Shown here one piece after another: positions 44,605-54,046 of a stretch of 61,893 nucleotides of DNA (its first letter is position 1; every line of letters begins with the position of its first letter). Source of the stretch: Anaerococcus vaginalis ATCC 51170 (GTDB taxonomy: Bacteria; Bacillota; Clostridia; Tissierellales; Peptoniphilaceae); NCBI RefSeq assembly GCF_000163295.1, contig NZ_GG700527.1:1642469-1704361 (forward strand). Reading direction: 5' to 3'. Under the pieces are notes generated by a model. It did not search any database, was not told the DNA's origin, and saw only the letters and a list, made by a program, of their open reading frames with translations. Made by a program: the position numbers and the translations under genes.

Positions 44605-44633
44605 TTGACAAAAACATAAATATAAACTATAAT
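44605..44633 (+). promoter_or_regulatory. oppA promoter
   Basis: TTGACA (44605-44610), 17 bp, TATAAT (44628-44633): a perfect consensus promoter about 45 bp before the oppA start. This fits the high expression usual for substrate-binding proteins. Confidence 0.85.
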
Positions 44634-44676
44634 GTATTCATATAAATCAAAAATAAAAAGAAAAGAGGAGAGAAGG

Positions 44677-46803
44677 ATGAATGTAAAAAAAGTTTTCTCA
44701 CAAGCTTTTGCGCTTGGCTTAGTTTTAACACTTACTGCTTGTGGCGGTAGCGGAAACAAAGACAATAACGGCTCAAATGCTGGAGACAACAATGCAAGTA
44801 ACGAACAAGCTAAGGATGAAGAATTTAAAAAGCAAACTAATGATGATACACTTGTAGTAGGTGTTGATTCACTTGGTGGAGAATTCATCCAAGGTTTTAA
44901 TAACAGCCAAAACGACGTAAGAGCAAGAGAATTTATGGGAATCCAAGGTTCTGTTGGTTATGATACTTATGTTAAAGATAAGGGTGGAAAATATGTAGTT
45001 AATAAAACAGTTCTTGATGGAGATCCTCAAGAAAAAGAAAATGAAGATGGCTCAAAAACTTTCACTTTCAAAATTAAAAAAGATCTTAAATGGTCTGATG
45101 GTAAACCTGTAACTGCTGATGATTATTTATTCAAAGCACTTTTACACTCACCACAAGACTATTCTCTTATAACAGGATCTACTGAAATCGGTGGAGATTC
45201 ATTAAAGGGTTACAATGACTTTAGAGAAGGTAAAACTAAAGAATTTGAAGGTGTTAAGAAAATTGATGATCAAACATTTGAAATTACAATTGATTCATCA
45301 TTCTTACCATACTATGAAGAAGAATCTCTAAAAGCAATGAACCCAAGACCAATGCATTATATTGCTCCAAACTTAACAATTGATGGATCTAAATTTGCTC
45401 TTAAAGATGGATATAAATTATCTGACGATGATAAAAAAGCTTTCATTGAATCACTTGATAAGCAAATTGAAACAGAAAAATCTGAATATGATGCAGAAGT
45501 AAAAGAAGCTGGCGAAGAAGATCCAGAATACAAAAAAGAACACGAAGAGAAATTAAAAACTCTTGAAGATAAGAAAAAATCTGCTGAAAGCGGAAATGAT
45601 ATAGACCCTACAGAAATGCTTGTTGAACAAGCTATGCTTTTTGATGCAAATGACTACAGAAAAGCACCAAAAGTTACTTGTGGACCTTATAAATTTGTTT
45701 CATTTGAAAATAATATGGTTAAAATGGAACTTAACGACCAATATGCTGGAGATTTTGAAGGACACAAAGCTACAATTCCAAATGTAATCATTCAAGCAAT
45801 AAACCCAGAAATATCTGTAGACCTTGTTAAAAATGGGGACATAGATGTATTCGAAGATGAAATGAATGGTTCAAGAATTTCTCAAATTAGAAAAGCTGCT
45901 GAAGAAAAGAAATTGCAATATGTAGCTTACGACAGAAATGGTTATGGATGTTTATCATTCTTAGATGATAGGGGACCAACTCAATACAAAGAAGTAAGAC
46001 AAGCAGTAGCATTTTTAATGAACAGAGATGATTTCGTACAAAACTTTGCAGGTGGATATGCAGTAGTAACAAACGGAATGTATGGTTCTAGCCAATGGAT
46101 GTATAAAGAAAGAGGAGCTGACGTAGAAGCTAAACTTACAAAATATACATTAAATGTTGATGAAGCTAACAAGAGATTAGATAATTCTCCATACAAATTT
46201 GAAAAAGATGGAAAAACTCCTTGGGATGTTAAAAAAGCAGCAGAAGAATACAAAAATAATGCTGACAAATTTGATTACTATAGATATGATGAAAATGGAA
46301 AGAAATTGCAAATCAACCAATTTGGTGCAAAAGAATCAGAAATAACAACACTTCTTTCAAATCAATTACCAGACAATGCTAAACAAGCAGGACTTGAATA
46401 CAATGTTCAAGCAGGTGACTTTAATACTCTTCTAAACTACAGAGAAAATCCAAAAGAAGGAGATAAAGCAGAATACACAGCATTTAACATGGGACTTGGA
46501 TTTGGATCACCATTTGATCCTTACTACCAATACAATAGTAAAGGAAATGACAACAAAACAAAGACAAATGATCCAAAAGTTGATAAAATCACAGAAGAAT
46601 TAAGACAAGTAAAACCTGGTGATGAAAAAGCTTATCTAGATAAATGGGAAGAATTCCAAGAGTGGTACAATGATTACCTTCCAGAAATTCCACTTTATTC
46701 TAACAATATCCACTCATCAGCATCAACAAGAGTTCAAGGATTTGATGGTTTAACACCAGAATGGGCAGTATCTTGCCAAATCAACCAAATGAGTCTTAAA
46801 TAA
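44677..46803 (+). CDS. oppA: Oligopeptide-binding lipoprotein OppA
   Basis: A 708-residue family-5 solute-binding protein. The signal peptide ends in the lipobox LTAC (Cys near residue 22), so the protein is anchored outside the membrane. WSDGKPVTADDYLFKA is a family signature. Around residues 251-314 there is an extra highly charged, helix-prone block (for example SLDKQIETEKSEYDAEV) that splits lobe I; typical OppA is about 540-600 residues. I start at 44677 after GAGGAGAGAAGG, not at an ATG 45 bases earlier. It has its own terminator and lies 0.7 kb before oppB. Confidence 0.93.
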   Translation: MNVKKVFSQAFALGLVLTLTACGGSGNKDNNGSNAGDNNASNEQAKDEEFKKQTNDDTLVVGVDSLGGEFIQGFNNSQNDVRAREFMGIQGSVGYDTYVKDKGGKYVVNKTVLDGDPQEKENEDGSKTFTFKIKKDLKWSDGKPVTADDYLFKALLHSPQDYSLITGSTEIGGDSLKGYNDFREGKTKEFEGVKKIDDQTFEITIDSSFLPYYEEESLKAMNPRPMHYIAPNLTIDGSKFALKDGYKLSDDDKKAFIESLDKQIETEKSEYDAEVKEAGEEDPEYKKEHEEKLKTLEDKKKSAESGNDIDPTEMLVEQAMLFDANDYRKAPKVTCGPYKFVSFENNMVKMELNDQYAGDFEGHKATIPNVIIQAINPEISVDLVKNGDIDVFEDEMNGSRISQIRKAAEEKKLQYVAYDRNGYGCLSFLDDRGPTQYKEVRQAVAFLMNRDDFVQNFAGGYAVVTNGMYGSSQWMYKERGADVEAKLTKYTLNVDEANKRLDNSPYKFEKDGKTPWDVKKAAEEYKNNADKFDYYRYDENGKKLQINQFGAKESEITTLLSNQLPDNAKQAGLEYNVQAGDFNTLLNYRENPKEGDKAEYTAFNMGLGFGSPFDPYYQYNSKGNDNKTKTNDPKVDKITEELRQVKPGDEKAYLDKWEEFQEWYNDYLPEIPLYSNNIHSSASTRVQGFDGLTPEWAVSCQINQMSLK

Positions 46804-46823
46804 GATTTAATTAAATAAAAGAC

Positions 46824-46853
46824 AAAAAGAAGCCATAAATTTGGCTTCTTTTT
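46824..46853 (+). terminator. oppA terminator
   Basis: AAAAAGAAGCC and GGCTTCTTTTT form a perfect 11-bp stem with an 8-base loop, 20 bases after the oppA stop. It probably sets a higher level of OppA than of the membrane subunits. Confidence 0.93.
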
Positions 46854-47316
46854 AATTGATTTGAGTTGATGAGTATAAAATTTCTTTTTATATGCTTAGC
46901 ATAAAAATTAGAAATGGAAGATGGCTACAAAATTTTTTGGAATTTAGAAATATAAATAGTAAAAATTTTGTAATTAATTTAAATTATTAGTTTGTTTTAT
47001 AAGGAGTTCTTTATTTGCTTTGATTTTTAGTACATTGTATAAATTTAGCTAATAGAAATCTATTTCTAGAAAAGTCACAAAATTTTTTTGCTTTATAATC
47101 AAATTTATTTTTCTTTGTTAATATCATTTTTTATTAATTTATATTTTTTTATTTTTATTAATTCCTAAATTTATCTTTATAAATCAAAATCATTAGAGTA
47201 TTAACGCATTGTATAATAATTTTTCAATTAATATGCATTGAGATAAGTTTTTGCTCATAAATAATGAATTTTTAAAAATAAATGTCAATCTTTATAAGTT
47301 TATGACAAATTTTTCG

Positions 47317-47345
47317 TTGACAAATATGGGTTTTTATATTAATAT
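47317..47345 (+). promoter_or_regulatory. Probable oppBCDF promoter
   Basis: TTGACA (47317-47322) with TAATAT 17 bp downstream (47340-47345); TATAAT also occurs 3 bases further. It would leave a leader of about 165 nt before oppB. The rest of the 46854-47519 spacer is AT-rich with no gene, and no riboswitch-like fold stood out. Confidence 0.6.
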
Positions 47346-47519
47346 AATGGTTATGATATTATAAGTTTACTCTATCTAATTTTTTTATATTTATTTATAA
47401 ATTTCTATAAGTAATATTTTCTTAGTCAAAATCTTTGTTGAAGATTATAAGGATTTTTAATTAATCAATGTGAATAAAATATTAGTTGGTAAGCTTAAAA
47501 ACATAAGGAAGGGATGAAT

Positions 47520-48482
47520 ATGTTAAAATACATAGTAAAAAGAATCATTAATTTGATTCCAGTAGCCATAATTATATCTATTTTGGTTTTTGTACTTTCT
47601 AAATCAATGCCTGGCGATCCTGTTTTAGCTATGATGCCAAAGGATGGAAGAATGACCAAGGCCCAACAAGAACAAATGTATAAAAATCTTGAAAAACGTT
47701 ATGGTTATGATAAATCGTTGCCAGAGCAATATTTTATGTGGATGGGAAGAAGTTTGAAGGGGGATTTTGGTGAATCTACTCAATCTAAAAGGCCTGTAAA
47801 GGAATATCTTTCTGAACCACTTAAAAACACAATTTTATTAAATATAGGATCGACTCTTGTTTCTTTTGTGCTTTCGGTGCTTATTGGAATAAGGTCGGCT
47901 GTTCATAAGGGAGGATTTTTTGATAAGTTCTTCCAGGTGTTTACTCTTGTTGGAATTTCTTTGCCTACATTTTTTATAGGATTATTTTTGATATTCTTAT
48001 TTGCTTTTAGGCTAGGATGGTTCCCTGCTAATGGTATGCCTAGAAATAATACTTTTGGCGAATGGGTTAAGTATTTAATCCTACCTACTTTGACTTTGAC
48101 TTTTGGTTCTATGGCATCTATTTCTAGATATGTAAGAAATTCTATGCTTGATTCTCTTAATGAGGATTATATTAGAACTGCAAGGGCTAAGGGTTTAAAG
48201 GAAAAAACTGTAATTTATTCTCACGCTTTTAGAAATGCCCTAATTCCGGTTGTAACTGCTATGACTTGGGCAATTCTTTCTATGTTTTCAGGTTCTGCTA
48301 TAACTGAAACTATTTTTGCTTACAGGGGAATTGGAAATATTCTTATTAAATCTGTTTTAGCTCAAGATTATAATGTTATTCTTGCTTTAACTATGTTTTA
48401 TGCAATTTTAACTCTTCTTGGAAACTTGATTATGGATATTGCTTATGCTCTTGTAGATCCTAGAGTAAAATTGGAGGCTTAA
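47520..48482 (+). CDS. oppB: Oligopeptide ABC transporter permease OppB
   Basis: A 320-residue permease starting MLKYIVKRIINLIPVAI, with six membrane segments and the EAA-type loop EDYIRTARAKGLKEKTVIYSHAFRNALIPV that contacts the ATPases. The ATG at 47520 has AAGGAAGG at good spacing; the ATG at 47514 is too close. Normal length for the family. oppC starts one base after the stop, with GGAGG inside the oppB end. Confidence 0.95.
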   Translation: MLKYIVKRIINLIPVAIIISILVFVLSKSMPGDPVLAMMPKDGRMTKAQQEQMYKNLEKRYGYDKSLPEQYFMWMGRSLKGDFGESTQSKRPVKEYLSEPLKNTILLNIGSTLVSFVLSVLIGIRSAVHKGGFFDKFFQVFTLVGISLPTFFIGLFLIFLFAFRLGWFPANGMPRNNTFGEWVKYLILPTLTLTFGSMASISRYVRNSMLDSLNEDYIRTARAKGLKEKTVIYSHAFRNALIPVVTAMTWAILSMFSGSAITETIFAYRGIGNILIKSVLAQDYNVILALTMFYAILTLLGNLIMDIAYALVDPRVKLEA

Positions 48483-48483
48483 T

Positions 48484-50385
48484 ATGAAAGATGAATTAAA
48501 TAAATCATTTAAATCTTTTGGTAGATTAGTTCTTTCTTTGTTTACTTTTGGAACTAGGGCAAATAATGAAGAAGCTGATGTAAATCTTGGAGATGTTAAT
48601 CCTAAAAATGAAAATGAGGCTTTGAAGGAAGATGCCATTACTTCTCCTGGAAAAATGGCTGTAAAAAATTATTTTAGAAATCCTTTGGGAGTTATCGGTC
48701 TTCTTTTGATGCTTGGAATTATTCTAGCAGTTTTTGTTGGATCTGCATTAATTCCTTTTAATCCTTACCAATCTGAGGGTAACCTTATAAATGTTTCTGC
48801 AGGTTCTGGATATATGAAATATCCTTCTGAAATGGAAAAAGAAGGTGTAGAAAGAATTTCTGTAGGAAATACTTTTGGTGTAGGTCTTACTAAAAAGAAA
48901 AATTTCTATTATTGGGGCAAAAATAACGAAGATGATGTTATGAAAATGCCTGATGATATAAAGGAAAAACTTGATGGCAAAAAAATAAAAGATGTTGCAG
49001 CTGGGGATAGACATATTCTTGTTGCAACTGAAGATAATGAAGTTTATGGTTGGGGTAATGATTCTTTCCAACAAACAAAACTTCCACCAATGCAAGAAAG
49101 CCAAATCAAACAAGAAGGCATCAAAAAACTTGGCGGTGGAGTTCAATATTCTGTTGTTTTAACAGAAAAAAATAATATATACGTTTGGGGTTCTACAATG
49201 AACTCAAGACTTGATCTTATTCCAAAAGAAGTTCAAGGAAAAGTTGTTGATTTTGATACAAGTGGTTCAAATATTTTGGCTGTATTAAAAGATGGCTCTA
49301 CAAAACTTCTTGGTGTAAGAGGAGCTGAGGTAGATGTTGGAGCGCCAGATGAAATTAAAAATAATAAGGTAAAAATTTCTAAGGTTGCCTTAACTTCAAA
49401 TTCTGCGGCAGCTCTTGATGAAAATGGAAAACTTTATGTTTGGGGACCTTCAAGAGCTAATTTATCTGGAGATAATGTTCCAAAAATTAAGGGCAAAATT
49501 AAAGATATAGTTGCAGGAACAAATCATTTTACTGCCCTTGATGAAGATGGAAAATTGTATTCTTGGGGAAATAATAATTATGGCGAAGCAGATGCTCCTA
49601 GTGGAAAATATGAAAAAGTATTTTCTGGTTATTTCAACAATTATGCTGTAAGCAAGGATTCTAAAATTGATACATGGGGACTTAAAGGATTTAAATTTGG
49701 ATCAGATGACCAAGGTCGTGACATTTTTACAAGATTAATTCACGGTGGAAAAATGACCATAATAATTTCTTTTGTATCAGTTCTTATCCAAGTAGTTCTT
49801 GGTGTAATTATTGGTATGGTTTCAGGTTATGCTGGTGGACGTGTTGACAATGTTTTGATGAGAATTACAGAAATTGTTCAATCATTCCCATTTTATCCAT
49901 TAATTATTACACTTTCAGCCCTACTTCCTGTAAATACTAGTCAAAATACAAGACTTATGATGATCATGGTTTTACTTGGTGTTATTGGATGGACAGGAAT
50001 TGCAAGACTTGTTCGTGGACAAATTCTTGCTGAAAGAGAAAGAGATTATGTAATTGCAGCTAAAGCCCTTGGTGTTACAAATTCGTCAATTCTTGTAAGA
50101 CATATTTTGCCAAATATCCTATCAATAATAATTGTAAATGCAACTCTTGGATTTGCAGGAAACCTACTTACTGAAGCAGGTCTATCATTTTTAGGATTTG
50201 GTGTTCAAGAGCCAATGCCATCTTGGGGTAATATGATGACAAGTGCCCAATCATCAGATGTAATTAATATTTATTGGTGGAGATGGGTAATTCCAGCTCT
50301 TGCAGTATTTTTGGCAGCATTTTCAGTAAACTTGATTGGAGATGCTCTAAGAGATGCAATAGACCCAAGATCAAATGAGAGATAG
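48484..50385 (+). CDS. oppC: OppC permease with an inserted RCC1-like beta-propeller
   Basis: A 633-residue OppC, about twice the usual 300. TM1 is at about 68-90. The canonical permease resumes at FGSDDQGRDIFTRLIHGGKM (from 405) and holds five more TM segments and the EAA loop ERERDYVIAAKALGVTNSSI. Between them, residues 121-402 form seven repeats of about 45 residues, each with a (V/A)xxGxxxxxAL strand pattern and most ending in Y-x-W-G (WG at 144, 190, 235, 320, 361 and 398; LG at 276). Seven repeats are enough to close an RCC1-type propeller. The loop after TM1 is extracytoplasmic in this family, so the propeller should face outside. Confidence 0.93.
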   Translation: MKDELNKSFKSFGRLVLSLFTFGTRANNEEADVNLGDVNPKNENEALKEDAITSPGKMAVKNYFRNPLGVIGLLLMLGIILAVFVGSALIPFNPYQSEGNLINVSAGSGYMKYPSEMEKEGVERISVGNTFGVGLTKKKNFYYWGKNNEDDVMKMPDDIKEKLDGKKIKDVAAGDRHILVATEDNEVYGWGNDSFQQTKLPPMQESQIKQEGIKKLGGGVQYSVVLTEKNNIYVWGSTMNSRLDLIPKEVQGKVVDFDTSGSNILAVLKDGSTKLLGVRGAEVDVGAPDEIKNNKVKISKVALTSNSAAALDENGKLYVWGPSRANLSGDNVPKIKGKIKDIVAGTNHFTALDEDGKLYSWGNNNYGEADAPSGKYEKVFSGYFNNYAVSKDSKIDTWGLKGFKFGSDDQGRDIFTRLIHGGKMTIIISFVSVLIQVVLGVIIGMVSGYAGGRVDNVLMRITEIVQSFPFYPLIITLSALLPVNTSQNTRLMMIMVLLGVIGWTGIARLVRGQILAERERDYVIAAKALGVTNSSILVRHILPNILSIIIVNATLGFAGNLLTEAGLSFLGFGVQEPMPSWGNMMTSAQSSDVINIYWWRWVIPALAVFLAAFSVNLIGDALRDAIDPRSNER

Positions 50386-50393
50386 GTGTAAAA

Positions 50394-51398
50394 ATGAAAA
50401 ATTTACTTGAAATAAAAAAACTTCATACCTACTTTGAAACAAGACGTGGTCTTATAAAAGCGGTAAACGGAGTATCATGCACAATTGAAGAAGGAAAAAC
50501 TTTGGGTTTGGTTGGAGAAAGTGGTTCTGGAAAAAGTCAAACTGCTATGAGTATTTTGCAACTTTTTGAGCCAAACCAAAAAATCTACAGCGGAGAAATT
50601 ATTTTTGATGGTAAAAAGATTTCTGATTTTAATAGAAATCAAATGGAAAAGGTAAGGGGAAATGATATTTCTATGATTTTCCAAGAACCTATGAGTTCCC
50701 TTAATCCAGTTTTTACAGTAGAAAAACAAATTTCAGAAGTTTTAATTCTTCACAAAAAAATGAATAAAAAAGAGGCTTCAAAAAGAGTGGAGGAATTACT
50801 TGCTCAAGTAAAAATTCCAAATCCTCACGTTGTTGCAAAACAATATCCATTTGAGCTTTCTGGTGGTATGAACCAAAGGGTTATGATTGCTATGGCGCTT
50901 GCTTGTGAGCCAAAATTATTAATTGCAGATGAGCCAACAACAGCCCTTGACGTTACAATCCAAGCTCAAATTCTAAAATTGATGAACGAATTAAAGGAAA
51001 AACAAAATACTTCAATTTTATTTATAACTCACGATTTGGGAGTAATAAATCAAATGGCAGATGAGGTTGCTGTAATGTATTGTGGACAAATAGTAGAACA
51101 ATCTCCAGTTGATTATATTTTTAAACACGATATAACAGATTACAACCACCCTTACACAATTGCTCTTTTAAATTCTATTCCAGCAATTACAAGTGATAGA
51201 AATGAAAGACTCGATATTATACCTGGTTCTGTTCCACATCCACTTAACCTTCCTGATGGATGTAAATTTGCAGATAGGTGTAAGTATGCTACAGAAAAAT
51301 GTAGGAAAGAAATGCCAGAGCTTGTATCAGTAAATGAAAATCAAAAAATAAGATGCCACTTTCCAAATAGAAAGGAGAGAGAAGATGGAGAAAAATAA
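50394..51398 (+). CDS. oppD: Oligopeptide ABC transporter ATPase OppD
   Basis: A 334-residue ATPase of normal length. Walker [11 protein letters not shown]-loop IFQEP, signature [15 protein letters not shown], Walker [13 protein letters not shown] and H-loop THDLG are all present. The C-terminal oligopeptide-type extension carries the Cys pattern [14 protein letters not shown] then C, fitting the Fe-S-cluster-like motif of the family. The stop overlaps the start of oppF by 14 bases. Confidence 0.96.
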   Translation: MKNLLEIKKLHTYFETRRGLIKAVNGVSCTIEEGKTLGLVGESGSGKSQTAMSILQLFEPNQKIYSGEIIFDGKKISDFNRNQMEKVRGNDISMIFQEPMSSLNPVFTVEKQISEVLILHKKMNKKEASKRVEELLAQVKIPNPHVVAKQYPFELSGGMNQRVMIAMALACEPKLLIADEPTTALDVTIQAQILKLMNELKEKQNTSILFITHDLGVINQMADEVAVMYCGQIVEQSPVDYIFKHDITDYNHPYTIALLNSIPAITSDRNERLDIIPGSVPHPLNLPDGCKFADRCKYATEKCRKEMPELVSVNENQKIRCHFPNRKEREDGEK

Positions 51399-53001
51399 TA
51401 AAAAGATCTTATTTAAAATAAGAAATCTCAAAAAATATTTCCCAATCAAGAAAAAATCTATCTTTTCTAGGGGAGCAAACGAATATGTCCATGCAAATGA
51501 AAATATTTCTATAGATATATTTGAAGGCGAAACTTTTGGTTTGGTTGGAGAAAGTGGTTGTGGAAAATCTACTTTTGGTAGGACAATCCTTCAAATTTAT
51601 GAACAAACTGAAGGAACTACTCTTTATTATGGAACAACTCTTGATAGACTTGCCCCAGCTTATATGGGAAAAGATATTAAAGAAATTCCAAAAAAATTCC
51701 CTTCTTATGATAAGGAAGTTGAAAAACTTCATTCAATTTATGACGAGCTAGAAAAAACTGAAGATGAAGAAAAAAAAGCTGAATTAAACGAAGCTGCTAT
51801 GCATCAAAGAAGACTTCTCCAAGAAGATTATGAAAATATGATGAGAATAGCAGGAGGACTTCTTGCAAGCGACAATTTGTCAGAAATTTCTTCTATTCTT
51901 GATGATTATTACAAAAAAATCAAGGAAAGATCAAAAGTTTTACTAGACATTAAAAAAATCGAAGAAAAAGACGAAGTAAGGATTAGAGATAAAAAAGAAT
52001 TAAAAGATGCTATTCTAAACGATCCAAAATACAAGGAACTTTTGAATAAAAAAGAAAAACTTGATAAGGAAGTTTTGGAAAAAGAGCAAAAAATATCTGC
52101 TAAAAAAGAAGAATTAAAATCAAAAGAGCTTTTTGAAAAATTTGAAAGTTTTGTAGATGATGGAATTGATCTTTCAAGACTTACAAACGAAGAAATGAGA
52201 GAACTTAGAAAAGATCTTCAAATAATTTTCCAAGATCCTTATGGTTCTTTGGATACAAAAATGACAGTTGGAAATATTATTGGAGAAGGAGTTTTGGGCC
52301 ACGGACTTTTCAAATCAAGAAGTGAAGCAGGCTATAACGAATATATCCAAGATATAATGAACCAATGTGGACTTGCTCCATATTTTATTCATAGGTATCC
52401 TCACCAATTTTCCGGTGGACAAAGACAAAGAATTGGAATTGCCAGAGCACTTGCCTTAAATCCAAAATTTATAGTTTGCGATGAGGCAGTATCAGCCCTT
52501 GACGTTTCAATCCAATCACAAATTATAAATCTATTGCAAGATTTAAAAACTGACTTAAATTTAACATATTTATTTATAACTCATGATCTTTCAGTTGTAA
52601 AATATATTTCTGATAGGATTGGAGTAATGTATTTGGGAGTTATGGTTGAGCTTTCAGATTCTGATAGAATTTTTGCAAATCCACAACACCCTTACACAAA
52701 AGCACTCTTGCAAGCAATCCCTAGAACTGATGTTGATAAGGGACAAGAGCTTCAAACAATTGAAGGAGATATTCCATCAGCAGTAAGACCACCAAAGGGT
52801 TGTCGTTTCCATACAAGGTGTAAATATTGCATGGATATTTGTAAACAATTTGAGCCAGAGCTTAAAGAAGTAGAAAAAGGCCACTTTGTAGCTTGCCATT
52901 TGATGGATGTATCAGAAGAAACAAAAATGAAAGCCTTCGAAAAAAATGAAGAAGAAAGACTTAAAAAAGAACATGAATTAGCCAAGGAAGCTAATCTATG
53001 A
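51385..53001 (+). CDS. oppF: OppF ATPase with a large coiled-coil-like insertion
   Basis: A 538-residue OppF, over 200 residues longer than usual. Walker A is GESGCGKST (55-63). After TEGTTLYYG (76-83) the normal text is broken by about 175 charged, helix-prone residues (84-258, rich in Lys and Glu) and resumes at DGIDLSRLTNEEMRELRKD with Q-loop IFQDP (Q283). Signature FSGGQRQRIGIARAL, Walker B FIVCDEAVSALD and THDLS follow. The C-terminal Cys motif matches OppD. The catalytic core looks intact, so the insertion is probably an added regulatory or docking domain. Confidence 0.93.
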   Translation: MEKNNKKILFKIRNLKKYFPIKKKSIFSRGANEYVHANENISIDIFEGETFGLVGESGCGKSTFGRTILQIYEQTEGTTLYYGTTLDRLAPAYMGKDIKEIPKKFPSYDKEVEKLHSIYDELEKTEDEEKKAELNEAAMHQRRLLQEDYENMMRIAGGLLASDNLSEISSILDDYYKKIKERSKVLLDIKKIEEKDEVRIRDKKELKDAILNDPKYKELLNKKEKLDKEVLEKEQKISAKKEELKSKELFEKFESFVDDGIDLSRLTNEEMRELRKDLQIIFQDPYGSLDTKMTVGNIIGEGVLGHGLFKSRSEAGYNEYIQDIMNQCGLAPYFIHRYPHQFSGGQRQRIGIARALALNPKFIVCDEAVSALDVSIQSQIINLLQDLKTDLNLTYLFITHDLSVVKYISDRIGVMYLGVMVELSDSDRIFANPQHPYTKALLQAIPRTDVDKGQELQTIEGDIPSAVRPPKGCRFHTRCKYCMDICKQFEPELKEVEKGHFVACHLMDVSEETKMKAFEKNEEERLKKEHELAKEANL

Positions 53002-53186
53002 AAAGACCAGTAGATCCCTTCAAAAATAAAACAAAAGAAGAAATCTATGAAAAAGAAGAGCTTTTAGAAAAAGATAATCTAGAAAAAGACGACAGATTTG
53101 CTATGTTTTTGGCAGCTATGAAAGTTTTTTTACCACCAGTTTTATTAATACTTCTACTCTTTACATCCTTAATATTTTTCTTTTAA
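52998..53186 (+). CDS. Small single-pass membrane protein coupled to oppF
   Basis: A 62-residue protein whose ATG overlaps the oppF stop (ATGA). Residues 1-35 are strongly charged (for example KEELLEKDNLEKDD), and 40-62 form one hydrophobic helix ending in Phe residues. I do not recognise a family. The coupling makes it part of the opp operon and a possible accessory subunit, perhaps contacting the OppF insertion. That role is a guess. Confidence 0.6.
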   Translation: MKRPVDPFKNKTKEEIYEKEELLEKDNLEKDDRFAMFLAAMKVFLPPVLLILLLFTSLIFFF

Positions 53187-53254
53187 GATTACAAAATAAA
53201 TTTAAGGGTAAGAAATTAAAAGAGAAATGACAAAAGAGTATGAAAGGAAGTATT

Positions 53255-53500
53255 ATGAGTAAATTTGATTTATATTTTAAACCAGAATGTCCATATTGTT
53301 TAAAAGTTTTAAACTTTATGCATGAAAATAAAATTGTAGATTTCACATCTTACAACGTAAAAGATGGAAGAAGTGGAGAAGAAAACACAAAAGAGTTAAT
53401 AGAGCTTGGTGGCAAAGATCAAATTCCATTTATGGTTTTTGGCGATAAAAAAATGTACGAATCTGACGATATAATAGAATATCTAAAAGAAAATTATTAA
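53255..53500 (+). CDS. Glutaredoxin-like protein
   Basis: An 81-residue glutaredoxin fold, MSKFDLYFKPECPYCLKVLN, with active site CPYC (C12/C15), cis-Pro in QIPFMVF and the ESDDIIEYL helix near the end. I start at 53255, where GGAAG lies 5 bases upstream, instead of an in-frame ATG 15 bases earlier. The partner could be a thioredoxin or a glutathione-like thiol; it may assist peroxide defence. A terminator follows. Confidence 0.9.
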   Translation: MSKFDLYFKPECPYCLKVLNFMHENKIVDFTSYNVKDGRSGEENTKELIELGGKDQIPFMVFGDKKMYESDDIIEYLKENY

Positions 53501-53505
53501 AATTA

Positions 53506-53529
53506 AGCCAGTGGGAAATCCTACTGGTT
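53506..53529 (+). terminator. Terminator after the glutaredoxin gene
   Basis: AGCCAGTGGG and CCTACTGGTT pair over 10 positions (two G-U) around AAAT, followed by seven T. Confidence 0.85.
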
Positions 53530-53545
53530 TTTTTGTGAGGGAAAA

Positions 53546-53935
53546 ATGAAAAAATTACAATATAAAGACGGAAAAATTTTTGAAAACGAAAGAATGACCT
53601 ATAAACTAGAAGGTAAGTACAATGTATTGCGTCCTAGTGGGAAATTGGTCGCAAGATTTAAAATAAAAAACTTATTTAGCCTAAGAGGAAAAAGGCAAGC
53701 TGTAATAGGAAATTTAAAAATTGAAAAAATGAACGACCAAAAAATAAATGAGGCGAAAATTATAAATAGGCAAATGAAATTAATAGAAAATGGAGAAAAT
53801 TTATCGTTGATAAAAGAAGATGAGTTTTTGGCAAACTTTGACTTTACAAAAAACACCTTAGAAATTTATGAAGATGAAAATTTGTGTGTTGCAATATTTT
53901 TTGCCTTAAAAAAATTGGAAGAAAATAAAAAATAA
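53546..53935 (+). CDS. Unrecognised 129-residue protein
   Basis: I do not recognise a family. The protein is basic and has no signal or membrane segment. Its N-terminal part (KLEGKYNVLRPSGKLVARFK, residues 20-39) alternates like beta strands and resembles, loosely, the strands of LURP-one/tubby-like proteins. The C-terminus is a short helix rich in Lys and Glu. GAGGG lies 6 bases before the ATG. It sits alone between a glutaredoxin terminator and a convergent TM2 gene. Confidence 0.6.
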   Translation: MKKLQYKDGKIFENERMTYKLEGKYNVLRPSGKLVARFKIKNLFSLRGKRQAVIGNLKIEKMNDQKINEAKIINRQMKLIENGENLSLIKEDEFLANFDFTKNTLEIYEDENLCVAIFFALKKLEENKK

Positions 53936-53996
53936 GAATGGAGATTTAGGAATCTACATATATTTTTATAAAGAAAAATACAAAAATCCAAATAAA

Positions 53997-54046
53997 AAAG
54001 GACTTTTGCAAAACTATGAATAAGCATAATTTTGCAAGAGTCCTTT
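53997..54046. terminator. Bidirectional terminator
   Basis: AAAGGACTTTTGCAAAA (53997-54013) and TTTTGCAAGAGTCCTTT (54030-54046) form a 17-position stem with one mismatch. It lies between the convergent 53546 gene and the TM2 gene and overlaps the latter's stop codon. Confidence 0.75.

Noticed and set aside
48748-49146. Minus-strand frame opposite the oppC insertion
   Set aside because: No RBS; the plus-strand reading gives regular RCC1-like repeats, so this is a shadow.
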